64,000 nt of DNA, taken from NCBI RefSeq assembly GCF_016755875.1, contig NZ_BNED01000005.1, positions 4,354,001-4,418,000 on the forward strand, given 5' to 3'. The stretch comes from Streptomyces spororaveus (GTDB taxonomy: Bacteria; Actinomycetota; Actinomycetes; Streptomycetales; Streptomycetaceae). Shown here one piece after another: positions 26,575 to 34,613 of this stretch; position 1 is the stretch's first letter, and each line of letters opens with the position of its first letter. The notes under the pieces are model-generated. The model ran no database searches and was not told where the DNA came from. It saw nothing but the letters and a program-made list of their open reading frames with translations. A program made the translations under genes and the position numbers.

Positions 26575-27078
26575 TCACCTCGCGGAGTGGGTCAGGACCC
26601 GGTCGCCGGCCGTCGCGATCGCCGCGAGCTGCGGCTGGGCGAGGGCCAGGTAGTCGGGGGTGGAAAGGGCCACGGAACGGTCCAGGCGGGCCGCGTTGAA
26701 GTAGATCTCTTCGGTGAGGATCAGGCCCTCGTCGACGACGAGGTGCAGATCGGGGTGGAAGCTGAGCGGCATCACCGTGCCGCAGACGCTGCCGGCCAGG
26801 CGCTCGGCGATCTCGGGCGTGGCGAAGGCCGTCCGCCCGCCGCCGAACAGGGCGCCGACCGCCTCCAGGTCGACCTGCCGGTCGCCGGGAACCACCGCGA
26901 GCACGTACTTGCCGACCCGCTTGGTGATGCTCACGCGGACGACGATGCACTTGGCGGCCTGCTCCAGCGGGTGGCCGCGCAGGACGCTCGCCAGGTCGGT
27001 CCGGCCCTCGGCCGGGTGGTCGATCAGCCGGTAGCGGGCCCGGCTGCTGTCGAGGAGGCCGATCAGGCGCTGGTACAT
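26575..27078 (-). CDS. YbaK/EbsC-type aminoacyl-tRNA deacylase
   Basis: A 167-residue YbaK/ProX fold. The catalytic-lysine region is QAAKCIVVRVS, followed by YVLAVVPGDRQVDL and a late GxxPx-like loop (GTVMPLSFHPDL). These proteins hydrolyse wrongly charged aminoacyl-tRNAs in trans. The start overlaps the substrate-binding-protein stop by one base (TGATG). Inside a pathway with a tRNA-synthetase-like enzyme and a modified amino acid, it may protect the host against mis-acylated tRNA or edit an aminoacyl intermediate. Both ideas are inference. Confidence 0.85.
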   Translation of the reverse strand: MYQRLIGLLDSSRARYRLIDHPAEGRTDLASVLRGHPLEQAAKCIVVRVSITKRVGKYVLAVVPGDRQVDLEAVGALFGGGRTAFATPEIAERLAGSVCGTVMPLSFHPDLHLVVDEGLILTEEIYFNAARLDRSVALSTPDYLALAQPQLAAIATAGDRVLTHSAR

Positions 27079-28856
27079 CAGAGCACCTCGCCGACGTAGT
27101 GCCAGTCCTCGGGGTTGATCAGTCCGAAGGGGTTGATCGGAGTCACGCCCTTCAGGTTTTCGGCCACTTCCAGCAGGCGGAAGGGGAAGTTGGGCATCCA
27201 GATGACCGGGACCTGCTGCGCGATGTAGTCCTGGTAGGCGTACAGGTCCGCCAGGTCGTCGCTGACCACGGTGCGGGCGATCAGCTCGTCCGCCTTCGGG
27301 TCGCTGTAGCTGCCGAAGTTCACCGACGAGCCGGTCGAGTAGAGCGCCTCGCCGGTCGGGTAGAAGCCGGGGCCGTAACCCCAGCCGCCGTTCCAGTCGC
27401 TGAACTCCCACAGGCAGGGGCTGTCGGGGCCCGGGGTGCAGGTGGTGTCCTCCAGGACCAGGACGCTCGCCTCGACCTCGGTCAGCACGATCTCGATGCC
27501 GGCCTTCGCGGCGTCGGCGGCGAACTTGCGCATGACCGCGGTCAGGGTCTCGTGGCCCTGGGCGTAGCGCATCGAGAACCGCAGCGGGGTGCCGGCCGGG
27601 ATGCCCTCGCCCGCCTCTCCGGGGCCGGTGCCCTCGCGGACGCAAGTGCCCGGGGTGGTGCTGGTGTCCCAGCCGTTCTCGGTCAGGAAGGCGCGGGCCG
27701 CCCCGACGTCGAAGGGGTACGGGTCCCCGTGCGCGGCGGGAGAGAGCAGCGGGCTGTCCGGCAGGGCCGGGATGGGCCCGGTGGTCGGGTAGCCGTAGCC
27801 CTTGTAGACGTCGCGGATGGCGCCGCGGGAGTCGAGGCAGGACTGCAGGGCCTGGCGGAAGTAGAGCTGCTTGAAGATCTTTCCGGAGACGGTGGGGTTG
27901 TTGAAGTTGATCGGGAAGTAATGGATCTTGTAAGTGAGCTGGGGGACGAGGTCGTAGTGCTCGCCGAGCGGGTTGGGCCCGCCGGCCAGCGGGTCCTCGG
28001 CCGGCTCGGTGACCTCGTCGAAGGGCAGGAAGCCGATCTGCACGCCGTCCAGGGCCTTGGGGCCGCGGCGGAGCATTTCGTACTGCTCGGTGTCCGAGCC
28101 CGTGGGCACCAGCCGGAACTCGTCCAGGTAGGGCTTGTCGGTGCCGCTGTAGCTCTCGTTCGGCACGAGGACGGCGTCGCCCGACACCCCGTCGATGGTG
28201 TAACTGCTGAGCTTCCAGGGGCCGTTGACCACACTCCAGACGGGGCTGGTGTCCCAGCTCTTGCGCTCGTCGTTGCAGGCCCGCAGGTAGGCGTAGACCG
28301 CGGAGGCCTGCGCCGGGTCGTGGGTGGCGTCGGCCGGCCGGTCGTCGGCGGTGCGGTCCCAGGCCTTCGGCAGCGGGGTGATGGTGCTGAACTGGTTCAT
28401 CAGCACCCAGTTGTGCGAGTAGGCGCGGTCGAAGGTGAAGCTGACCCGGTCCTCGGCGACCTTCTCGTAGCCGGTGAGGTTGTCCGGGAAGAAGCCCGGC
28501 GTGTACCCGCCGAAGCTGTCCTTCTCGGCCTCCAGGAGGTGCATCCACAGCATCACGTTGTCGGCGTTGACGCTCTCGCCGTTCGACCACTGGTAGGGCT
28601 TGACCGTGATCGTCGCGGTGCGGCCGTCCTCGCTCCACACCGGGGGCTCGGCGAGGCTGCGCTCGTAGTCGACGGTCGGCTGGCCGCCGGTGCCGTACCA
28701 GTACAGCGGGCGGTACATCAGGGTCTGGAACTCGTGCAGGTTGGCCACCCCGTAGTACTCGCCCGGGGTGAAGGGGAAGATGAAGACCGGGCTGAAGCCG
28801 CTGGTGCAGGCCCAGGTCACGCTGCCCCCGCGGAGCGGGGTGGTGGGCGGGGTCAT
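27078..28856 (-). CDS. Family-5 solute-binding protein lacking a signal peptide
   Basis: 592 residues with the complete DppA/OppA-like (SBP_bac_5) fold. It contains YRPLYWYG, WSNGESVNADNVMLWMH, a PWKLSSY-like segment, FNNPTVSGKIFKQLYFRQAL, GYPTTGPI and VPVIWMPNFPFRLLE. The start is firm: ATG 28856 lies behind a GGAGGAGG site and overlaps the upstream stop (ATGA). The protein begins directly with the mature domain (MTPPTTPLRGGSVTWA), with no signal sequence or lipobox. No ABC permease or ATPase genes are near. It is probably cytoplasmic and may bind a peptide-like intermediate or product. This is unusual for the family. Confidence 0.85.
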   Translation of the reverse strand: MTPPTTPLRGGSVTWACTSGFSPVFIFPFTPGEYYGVANLHEFQTLMYRPLYWYGTGGQPTVDYERSLAEPPVWSEDGRTATITVKPYQWSNGESVNADNVMLWMHLLEAEKDSFGGYTPGFFPDNLTGYEKVAEDRVSFTFDRAYSHNWVLMNQFSTITPLPKAWDRTADDRPADATHDPAQASAVYAYLRACNDERKSWDTSPVWSVVNGPWKLSSYTIDGVSGDAVLVPNESYSGTDKPYLDEFRLVPTGSDTEQYEMLRRGPKALDGVQIGFLPFDEVTEPAEDPLAGGPNPLGEHYDLVPQLTYKIHYFPINFNNPTVSGKIFKQLYFRQALQSCLDSRGAIRDVYKGYGYPTTGPIPALPDSPLLSPAAHGDPYPFDVGAARAFLTENGWDTSTTPGTCVREGTGPGEAGEGIPAGTPLRFSMRYAQGHETLTAVMRKFAADAAKAGIEIVLTEVEASVLVLEDTTCTPGPDSPCLWEFSDWNGGWGYGPGFYPTGEALYSTGSSVNFGSYSDPKADELIARTVVSDDLADLYAYQDYIAQQVPVIWMPNFPFRLLEVAENLKGVTPINPFGLINPEDWHYVGEVL

Positions 28857-29188
28857 CTCGGTACCTCCTCCAGTGCGGATTCACCGCTGTCCGCGTGGGC
28901 TCCGTAGCGCTCCCAGCGCTCGTTGAGCCGGATCCGTCCGTCGTTCAGGAACTCGGGGGTGCTCCAGCACCGCCCGGCGACCACCTCGCCGTCCGCGAGG
29001 ACCATCGTGTAGGCGAACTCCAGGTTCCCGTCGGGCTCCACGCGCCCGTTCAGCGAGCCCCGGCGGACGGGCCCCCCGTCGAAGTCGGCCCAGAGCAGGT
29101 CGCCTTCCTGGCGGTAGTGGCCGACGGGGGCGTCCTCGTCCGCCGGGTAACCGGTGTTGCGGAAACTTCTGCCGTCGTAATCGATCAC
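28853..29188 (-). CDS. Small beta-barrel protein annotated elsewhere as 'n-acetylglutamate synthase'
   Basis: 111 residues from GTG 29188. It belongs to a widespread family with the pattern DYDGRSFRN, GHYRQEGDLLWADFDGGPVRRGSL, GRCWSTPEFLNDGRIRLNERWE. That pattern suggests a lipocalin-like barrel of repeated strands. Databases often label it n-acetylglutamate synthase, but no GNAT acetyltransferase motif is visible, so I do not accept that function. Four-base overlaps on both sides tie its translation to the DDAH-like and solute-binding-protein genes. The role is unknown; ligand binding is possible. Confidence 0.75.
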   Translation of the reverse strand: MIDYDGRSFRNTGYPADEDAPVGHYRQEGDLLWADFDGGPVRRGSLNGRVEPDGNLEFAYTMVLADGEVVAGRCWSTPEFLNDGRIRLNERWERYGAHADSGESALEEVPR

Positions 29189-30009
29189 GGGCGTCGTATC
29201 TCCTGGGTGATGCACTTGACCGCGCCGCCGGCCTTCAGCAGTTCCGACATGTCCACGCCGTGCGGCTCGAAGCCGCGCTCGCGCAGCTCGTCGATCAGGT
29301 GCGTGGCGGTCTCCGTCACCACGACGTTCAGGCCGTCGCTCACCGCGTTCAGTCCGAAGGCGTCGGCGTCCTCGCGGGTGGCGATGATCGCGTCCGGGTA
29401 CAGCCGGCGCAGCTCCTCCCGGCTCTCCTCGGAGAAGGCGGCGGGGTAGTACGCCACCAGGTCGTCGTCGAGGACGAACAGGGCGGTGTCGAGGTGGTAG
29501 AAGCGGGGGTCGGTCAGGGTCAGACCGACCACGGGCAGGCCGAAGAACGCACGGAGCTCCTCGAACGCGCCCGGGTCGCTGCGGAATCCCGCACCGGCCA
29601 GGATCCGCCGGCCGGCCGGGGCGAAGTCGCCCTCGCCCTCGTTGACGTACTCCGGGACGCGGAGGCCGGTGTACCCGCGCTCCTCGAACCAGGCCCGGTA
29701 GGCGTCGGCCTCGGCCGCGCGCTCCTCGTGGCGGAACCTGGCGATCAGCACCTTGCCGTCGACCACGGTGGCGCCGTTGGCGGAGAACACCATGTCCGGC
29801 AGGCCCGGGACCGGGTCGATGAAGGAGACCTCGTGTCCGAACCCGAGGTAGAGGTCGCGGACCCGCTCCCACTGGGCCAGCGCCAGCTCGGCGTCCATCG
29901 GCTTCCCGGGGTCCATCCACGGGTTGATCGCGTAGGTCACCTCGAAGTGGGTCGGCCGGCACATCAGGTAGTGCCGCTTGGTGGCCGTGCGCCGCGGGGC
30001 CTCAGCCAT
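29185..30009 (-). CDS. DDAH/arginine-deiminase-superfamily hydrolase, copy 1
   Basis: 274 residues of the guanidino-group-modifying superfamily: dimethylargininase-like, with MCRPTHFEVTYAINPWM at the front. The catalytic set is intact: Glu126 and Asp128 in EGEGD, His172 in FYHLDTA, and Cys266 in GGAVKC. Such enzymes hydrolyse arginine derivatives to citrulline plus amine, or transfer an amidino group. The start overlaps the ATP-grasp gene by eight bases. A paralogue lies at 36243-37109, flanking the other side of the operon. Which guanidino substrate is used cannot be read from sequence. Confidence 0.88.
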   Translation of the reverse strand: MAEAPRRTATKRHYLMCRPTHFEVTYAINPWMDPGKPMDAELALAQWERVRDLYLGFGHEVSFIDPVPGLPDMVFSANGATVVDGKVLIARFRHEERAAEADAYRAWFEERGYTGLRVPEYVNEGEGDFAPAGRRILAGAGFRSDPGAFEELRAFFGLPVVGLTLTDPRFYHLDTALFVLDDDLVAYYPAAFSEESREELRRLYPDAIIATREDADAFGLNAVSDGLNVVVTETATHLIDELRERGFEPHGVDMSELLKAGGAVKCITQEIRRP

Positions 30010-31255
30010 GCTCCGGCCTCATCTCGGTACGGATGCGGCCGGCCGCGACGTGCGCGGTGGTCAGCGCCTCCGTCAGGGAGGTGCCGGTGGCGCCGATGAA
30101 ACCGAGGATGTTGTTGCCCGCCGGCGGGCGCTTGATGACGGTGCCCGCCGTGGCCGTGATCTTGAGGAAGAACAGGTCGGGGTCCTCGGCGACCTCGGCC
30201 GGCACCTCGATGGACTCGACCGTGCCCGCCCCGCTGATCAGGCACATCCCGGCCGTGTGCACGCCGGTCGGCGCGTAGTGCGAGACGTCCGGCCGGATGC
30301 CGCGCGCCACGTCCGACACGCACCGGATGGGGTCGTGGCCGGCGCTGATGCGCGCCATGTGGTCGAGACCGCCGCCGCCGGGCCGGATCGCGATCTCCAG
30401 GATGAAGGGCGCGCCCTGGTGGAACCTCACCTCGGCGTGCAGCACGGACCGGCGCAGTCCCTGGGCGTGGGCCGCGTCCCGGACCACCTCGTGGACCGCG
30501 GCGACCTGCTCGGGGGTCAGGGAGCTCGGCGCGTGGTGGACGTCGTCGTCGAAGGTGCCGCTCTCGACGGTGATCCGGTCCACGATGGAGCCGAGGTACA
30601 CCTCGTCGTCCCAGGCCAGCGCCTCGATGAGGTGCTCGTGGCCGTCAAGGTAGCCCTCGACGATGATCCCGTTGGGGCCGAGGTCCAGTCCGTCGGCCTC
30701 CATCAGGGCCCAGGTCATGGTCTCGATGCCCGAGGTGGCGTCCGCGAAGCGGGCCCGCATCTCCTCGGGGTCGTCGACCTTGAACACGAAGTTGCTGGCG
30801 GCGCCCAGGGTCGGCTTGAGGATCAGCGGGTAGCCGAGCTCCGCACCGGCCGCCAGGGCGGCCTCGACGTCGGGGGCGTACCGGAAGCCGGGGTGCGCCG
30901 CGCCGCCGCGCTCGTGGGCCTGGCGCATCAGCAGCTTGTTACGGCTGGTCCGGGCGGCTTCGAAGCCGATGCTCGGCAGGCCGAGCGCCTCGGCGACGAC
31001 CGCCACCGTGACGACCCCGGACTCCGAGAAGGTCAGGACCCCCTCGAACTCCTCCTCCGCGTGCCAGACCTTGGCGGCGGTGACGATGTCCTCGATCTGC
31101 TGGGAGCCGGCGATCCGGTAGCGCTCGGCGTCCCAGAAGTCCTCGGTGCCTATGCCGTTGAGGACGTGGACCTCGGCCCCGAGGGCCTCGATCTGCCGGT
31201 AGCGGGAGATGTAGTAGGTGGCGTTCTGGCTGGCCTCGATGGCGAGCAGCTTCAT
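30002..31255 (-). CDS. ATP-grasp amide ligase (first in operon)
   Basis: A 417-residue ATP-grasp enzyme of the dipeptide-ligase / carnosine-synthase-like type. N-terminal MKLLAIEASQNATYYISRYRQ and GVLTFSESGVV precede the ATP-binding core (GYPLILKPTLGAASNFV, GIIVEGYLDGHEHLIEAL). The metal-ligand segment HAEVRF...FILEIAIRPGGGG follows, then a C-terminal barrel. The start has a GGGGAGAGG site 14 bases after the exporter gene. It is only distantly similar to the second ATP-grasp enzyme, so the two probably catalyse different couplings. Confidence 0.88.
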   Translation of the reverse strand: MKLLAIEASQNATYYISRYRQIEALGAEVHVLNGIGTEDFWDAERYRIAGSQQIEDIVTAAKVWHAEEEFEGVLTFSESGVVTVAVVAEALGLPSIGFEAARTSRNKLLMRQAHERGGAAHPGFRYAPDVEAALAAGAELGYPLILKPTLGAASNFVFKVDDPEEMRARFADATSGIETMTWALMEADGLDLGPNGIIVEGYLDGHEHLIEALAWDDEVYLGSIVDRITVESGTFDDDVHHAPSSLTPEQVAAVHEVVRDAAHAQGLRRSVLHAEVRFHQGAPFILEIAIRPGGGGLDHMARISAGHDPIRCVSDVARGIRPDVSHYAPTGVHTAGMCLISGAGTVESIEVPAEVAEDPDLFFLKITATAGTVIKRPPAGNNILGFIGATGTSLTEALTTAHVAAGRIRTEMRPEHG

Positions 31256-31269
31256 CGGTGCCTCTCCCC

Positions 31270-32559
31270 TCAGACCTTGGCCGGGACAGGCTCGGCGGCT
31301 TCGGTGACCTCGGCGGCCGGCTCGGACACGATCTCGGCGGCGGCGGACTCGGCGGCGGCGACCTCACGGTCGTGCTTGCGGAGCGAGACGACGGTGAGGG
31401 TGGCGATGACGACGACCAGGGCGGAGAGGGCGTAGAAGCCGTTCTTCACGTTGGTGGAGTCGACCAGCAGCGAGATCAGGACGACGGCGGTGGTGCCGGC
31501 CGCGAGTCCGAAGGCGTTGGTGGCGCCGAAGACGAAGCCCGTCTTCTCCTCGGGGGCCGCGCTCATCAGGGCGGTGCGGGCCGAGATGCGGGCCACGCAG
31601 AAGGCGATGGCGGCGAAGGGGATGACGGCCATCATCGCGTAGAGGTGGACGGACTCCAGGGACAGGAGCACCGCGAAGGCGAGGTAGCCGATCAGGGCCG
31701 TCTTCAGCACGGTGGCCTTGGAGCTGATCTTCTTGAAGGCCCAGGCCGCGAAGAGCGCACCGATGCCGAACAGGGCGTCGACGATGCCGAGGTAGCCGGC
31801 GTTGGACTTGAAGCCCTCGATGACCAGGACCAGCATGATGCTGTTGCCGACGATGATGACGATGTTGCCGATGATGTAGAGCAGCGCGAGCCGGGCGAGC
31901 GGCGGGCGGGAACCGGACGCGGCGACCGTCGCGGCGGCCTTGGCCGCGGCCTCCGGGGCGCTGGTGCCCTGGCCGGCCGGGCGGCGGCCGATGAAGAACA
32001 GCAGGGCGGCGGAGAGCAGGAACGTGATCGCGTTGAAGTAGAAGAGCGACGTGGTGCCGACCCAGACGATCACCCAGCCGCCGAGGGCCGCCGAGGCGAG
32101 CGTGCCGCCCTGGATGGCGATCTCGGCGTTGCCGTTGAACTGGGCGAGCCGGGACTCCGGGATGCGCTCCTTGATCAGGGCGTTGCTGGCCGGGAAGAAG
32201 AGGGCCGCGGAGATCGACAGGACGAAGCTGGCCACGTAGCTGACGGTCGAGGGGTTGCCTCCGAGGGCCAGCCAGACCGGCAGGCCGATCGCGGCGGCCG
32301 CGCTGGCCAGGTCGGACACCATCGCCAGGGTGCGGCGGTCGAAGCGGTCGGCGAGCTTGCCGAAGAACAGGGACAGCGCCACCTGCGGGATGGTGACGGC
32401 GATCATCAGCCAGCTGACCGCGAGCATGGTGTTGGCCTCGGTGAAGACCAGGTACGAGGCGGCGGTGAGCTGGATGCCGTTGCCCAGGTTGGTGATGAAG
32501 GTCGCGGGGATGAGCAGTCGTTCTGCCCGATTGGGACGGGGCGGGGCGATCGTGGACAC
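31270..32559 (-). CDS. MFS exporter of the hydrazine-type operon
   Basis: 429 residues with about 12 membrane helices and the MFS motif A between helices 2 and 3 (GKLADRFDRRTLAM). A GTG start at 32559 follows AGGAG. The C-terminal 30 residues are Ala/Glu/Pro-rich and cytoplasmic. Embedded in the operon 15 bases after the MetRS-like gene, it is the natural candidate for product export and self-resistance. It is not closely similar to the two DHA2-type exporters at 37.6 and 58.6 kb. Confidence 0.88.
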   Translation of the reverse strand: MSTIAPPRPNRAERLLIPATFITNLGNGIQLTAASYLVFTEANTMLAVSWLMIAVTIPQVALSLFFGKLADRFDRRTLAMVSDLASAAAAIGLPVWLALGGNPSTVSYVASFVLSISAALFFPASNALIKERIPESRLAQFNGNAEIAIQGGTLASAALGGWVIVWVGTTSLFYFNAITFLLSAALLFFIGRRPAGQGTSAPEAAAKAAATVAASGSRPPLARLALLYIIGNIVIIVGNSIMLVLVIEGFKSNAGYLGIVDALFGIGALFAAWAFKKISSKATVLKTALIGYLAFAVLLSLESVHLYAMMAVIPFAAIAFCVARISARTALMSAAPEEKTGFVFGATNAFGLAAGTTAVVLISLLVDSTNVKNGFYALSALVVVIATLTVVSLRKHDREVAAAESAAAEIVSEPAAEVTEAAEPVPAKV

Positions 32560-32574
32560 AGTGCTCCTCGGAGG

Positions 32575-34194
32575 TCAGGCTCGGATGTCGGCCGGCTCGG
32601 CCACGGGCGCGAACGCCCCGACCACGGTGGACAGGAGGGGGAGTCGCAGCGGGGCGACGGGGTCGGCGGGGAAGGCGCCGGCCGGCAGGCTCAGATCGGC
32701 GCCGGCCCGCTCGGCCCGGGCCGCGAGGTCCACGAGCAGCGGAGCCGCGCACGCGGTCAGCGTCCGCACGGCGAGGACCAGGTCGCCCAGGTCGGCCGGG
32801 GCGTCCGCCGCCACCCGGTCCGCCTGCTTCAGCAAGCGGTCGAGGTGCACGACGATCAGGTCCGCGGCCCGGTGCAGGCTGAAGCTCTCCAGCTCGTAGT
32901 GGGAGCGGAACCGCTCGACGACGATCCCCGCTTCCCGGGCACCGGTGTCGGAGACGGGCAGCAGCGCGCCGGCCGGAGTCGTGGCGAGCAGCTCCTGGAG
33001 CCGGCCCGCGAGGTGGTTCCACGGATCGACCAGCCGGGAGCTCGACAGGCTGTCGAGCGCCTCACGGCTGAAGTTCGTACGGGAGTGCTCCGGCGCGGTG
33101 AGCGCCAGGTAGAAGCGCACCAGGTCGCGCGGTACCTCGGCCACCAGATCGGCGGCCCACACCACGTGGCCTTTGCTTGTGGAGAACTTCTGGTTCTCCA
33201 GTTCGTAGAACTCGTTCGACACGATGGCGTGCGGCTCGACGTACCGGTCGCCGTGCGCCATCAGCAGGGCCAGGTGCGTCATGCCCCAGAAGTAGACGTT
33301 GTCGAAGCCGAGGAAGTACACGAGGTCGATGCCGTGCTCGGACAGCCAGTGCTCGTCGAAGCGGTCGGCGTGCTCGCCGAGCTGCTCGGCCGCGTACCAG
33401 GTGCAGTACATCGAGGCGGCCATGCCCTCGGCCCAGGCGTTGAGGACCTGGCCCGGGGTCTCGGTGAACGGCGCCGGGATGCCCCACGCGGTGGGGTAGG
33501 TGATCGGGAAGTCCGGCAGCGGCCGGTCCAGCGCCTCCCGGACCAGCTGCGCGGTGTGCGGGCGCAGCACGTCGCGGTGCCGGACGTAGTAGTCGGCGAG
33601 GCGGTCCCGGTACTCCTCCATCGGCAGGACGAGGATCTGCGCCTCGCGGTGGGTGACCACGGCGTCCGGATCGACGGTGGAGCGGGGGCGCAGCAGCTCG
33701 TCGAAGTTGTTGGGGTGGCCGCAGGACTCGCAGAGTCCGCCGCGGCTCTCCACGAGGCACACCGGGCAGTCGCCGGCGACCAGGCCCTCCATCAGGTACT
33801 CGCCGGTGGCCTCGACGTACGGCAGCAGCACCGTCCTGAGCCGGAAGGCCCCCTCGCTGTGGAGGTCGGTGACGAAGTCGATGACGGTCTGGCGGTAGCC
33901 CTTGTCGAAGGGGGCGAAGCCGTCGACGGAGACGCCGGCCGCCTCCAGGGTGGCGCGGATCTGCGTGGCGGAGCGCAGGGCCAGTTCCTCCGGGGTCAGA
34001 CCGGCCCGGGCGGCGCTGGCCACCACGTAGGTCTGGCTGTCGTCGGTGCCGCTGGTGAAGATCACCGGCCGGTCCGAGGCCCGCAGGTAGCGCGCGTACA
34101 CGTCGCCCGCCAGGTACGGGCCCGCCAGGTGGCCGGTGTGCAGGTCCCCGTTCGGGGTCGGCGGCGGCGCGATGATGACCGTACGGCGTGTCAT
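32575..34194 (-). CDS. Methionyl-tRNA-synthetase-like N-N bond forming enzyme (MetRS part)
   Basis: 539 residues with a class I synthetase catalytic core: HIGH-type motif HTGH at residues 19-22, Zn knuckles CPVC and CESC (about 143-158), and a KMSKS-type loop KFSTSKG (336-342). The C-terminal helical domain is shorter and weakly conserved compared with housekeeping MetG. In hydrazine pathways (s56-p1, triacsin, pyrazofurin types) a cupin-MetRS didomain enzyme activates an amino acid and joins it to an N-hydroxylated lysine through N-N bond formation. Here the two parts are separate genes with a four-base overlap, suggesting a complex made in equal amounts. Confidence 0.88.
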   Translation of the reverse strand: MTRRTVIIAPPPTPNGDLHTGHLAGPYLAGDVYARYLRASDRPVIFTSGTDDSQTYVVASAARAGLTPEELALRSATQIRATLEAAGVSVDGFAPFDKGYRQTVIDFVTDLHSEGAFRLRTVLLPYVEATGEYLMEGLVAGDCPVCLVESRGGLCESCGHPNNFDELLRPRSTVDPDAVVTHREAQILVLPMEEYRDRLADYYVRHRDVLRPHTAQLVREALDRPLPDFPITYPTAWGIPAPFTETPGQVLNAWAEGMAASMYCTWYAAEQLGEHADRFDEHWLSEHGIDLVYFLGFDNVYFWGMTHLALLMAHGDRYVEPHAIVSNEFYELENQKFSTSKGHVVWAADLVAEVPRDLVRFYLALTAPEHSRTNFSREALDSLSSSRLVDPWNHLAGRLQELLATTPAGALLPVSDTGAREAGIVVERFRSHYELESFSLHRAADLIVVHLDRLLKQADRVAADAPADLGDLVLAVRTLTACAAPLLVDLAARAERAGADLSLPAGAFPADPVAPLRLPLLSTVVGAFAPVAEPADIRA

Positions 34195-34559
34195 GCCTGG
34201 GCTCCTTCGTGGCGGGCTGCGAACCGCTGCGTCATGTCGAGGTCCCACCAGACGCTGTACATCTCGAAGTCCTCGTCAGACTCGTTGATCACCCGGTGGT
34301 CGATGCCCGGGGTGAAGTGCACGATGTCCCCGGTCGTGAAGGGCTTGCGGACGCCCTGCGACTCCAGGACGGCGGAGCCGGCGACGGCGATGAAGATCTC
34401 GTACTCGTGGTGGGCGTGGGCCGTCGATGCGGTGCCGGGCCGGATCACGCACCAGGACCCCTCGAAGGGGGCGTTGAGCTCGGGCCAGGGCAGCAGCCGC
34501 TGCGCGTCGAGCCCGTTCTCGTGCGTCAGTCCTTCACGGTCGAGTGGCTGGGTGAGCAT
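34191..34559 (-). CDS. Cupin partner of the MetRS-like enzyme
   Basis: A 122-residue single cupin. The metal-binding motif is His48, His50 and Glu54 (AHAHHEYEIF) in the first half and His88 (TPGIDHRV) in the second. In known hydrazine synthetases the Zn-cupin domain rearranges the ester formed between activated amino acid and N-hydroxy-lysine to make the N-N bond. Here it is a stand-alone protein whose stop overlaps the MetRS-like start (ATGA). It lies 54 bases after the N-monooxygenase. Confidence 0.9.
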   Translation of the reverse strand: MLTQPLDREGLTHENGLDAQRLLPWPELNAPFEGSWCVIRPGTASTAHAHHEYEIFIAVAGSAVLESQGVRKPFTTGDIVHFTPGIDHRVINESDEDFEMYSVWWDLDMTQRFAARHEGAQA

Positions 34560-34613
34560 GTGCTTCGGTCTCTCCTCGTCGGACGGGTACGGCTCGTGAG
34601 GGGTGCGCGGGTC

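Noticed and set aside
26575..28884. Fusion of the YbaK-like protein to an upstream 600-residue region
   Set aside because: The upstream part is a shifted-frame shadow of the solute-binding protein. ATG 27078 overlaps its stop.
28853..29188. N-acetylglutamate synthase
   Set aside because: The common database label is not supported: the 111 residues show no acetyl-CoA-binding motif.
32575..34194. Housekeeping methionyl-tRNA synthetase (metG)
   Set aside because: Overlap with the cupin gene, a weak C-terminal domain and the surrounding biosynthetic genes argue for the hydrazine-synthetase-type paralogue.
31258..34599. Open frame of 1113 codons antisense to the MFS, MetRS-like and cupin genes
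   Set aside because: Product is Gly/Asp/Glu/Arg/His low-complexity of the kind produced by the complement of high-GC genes. The reverse strand holds three well-supported families.
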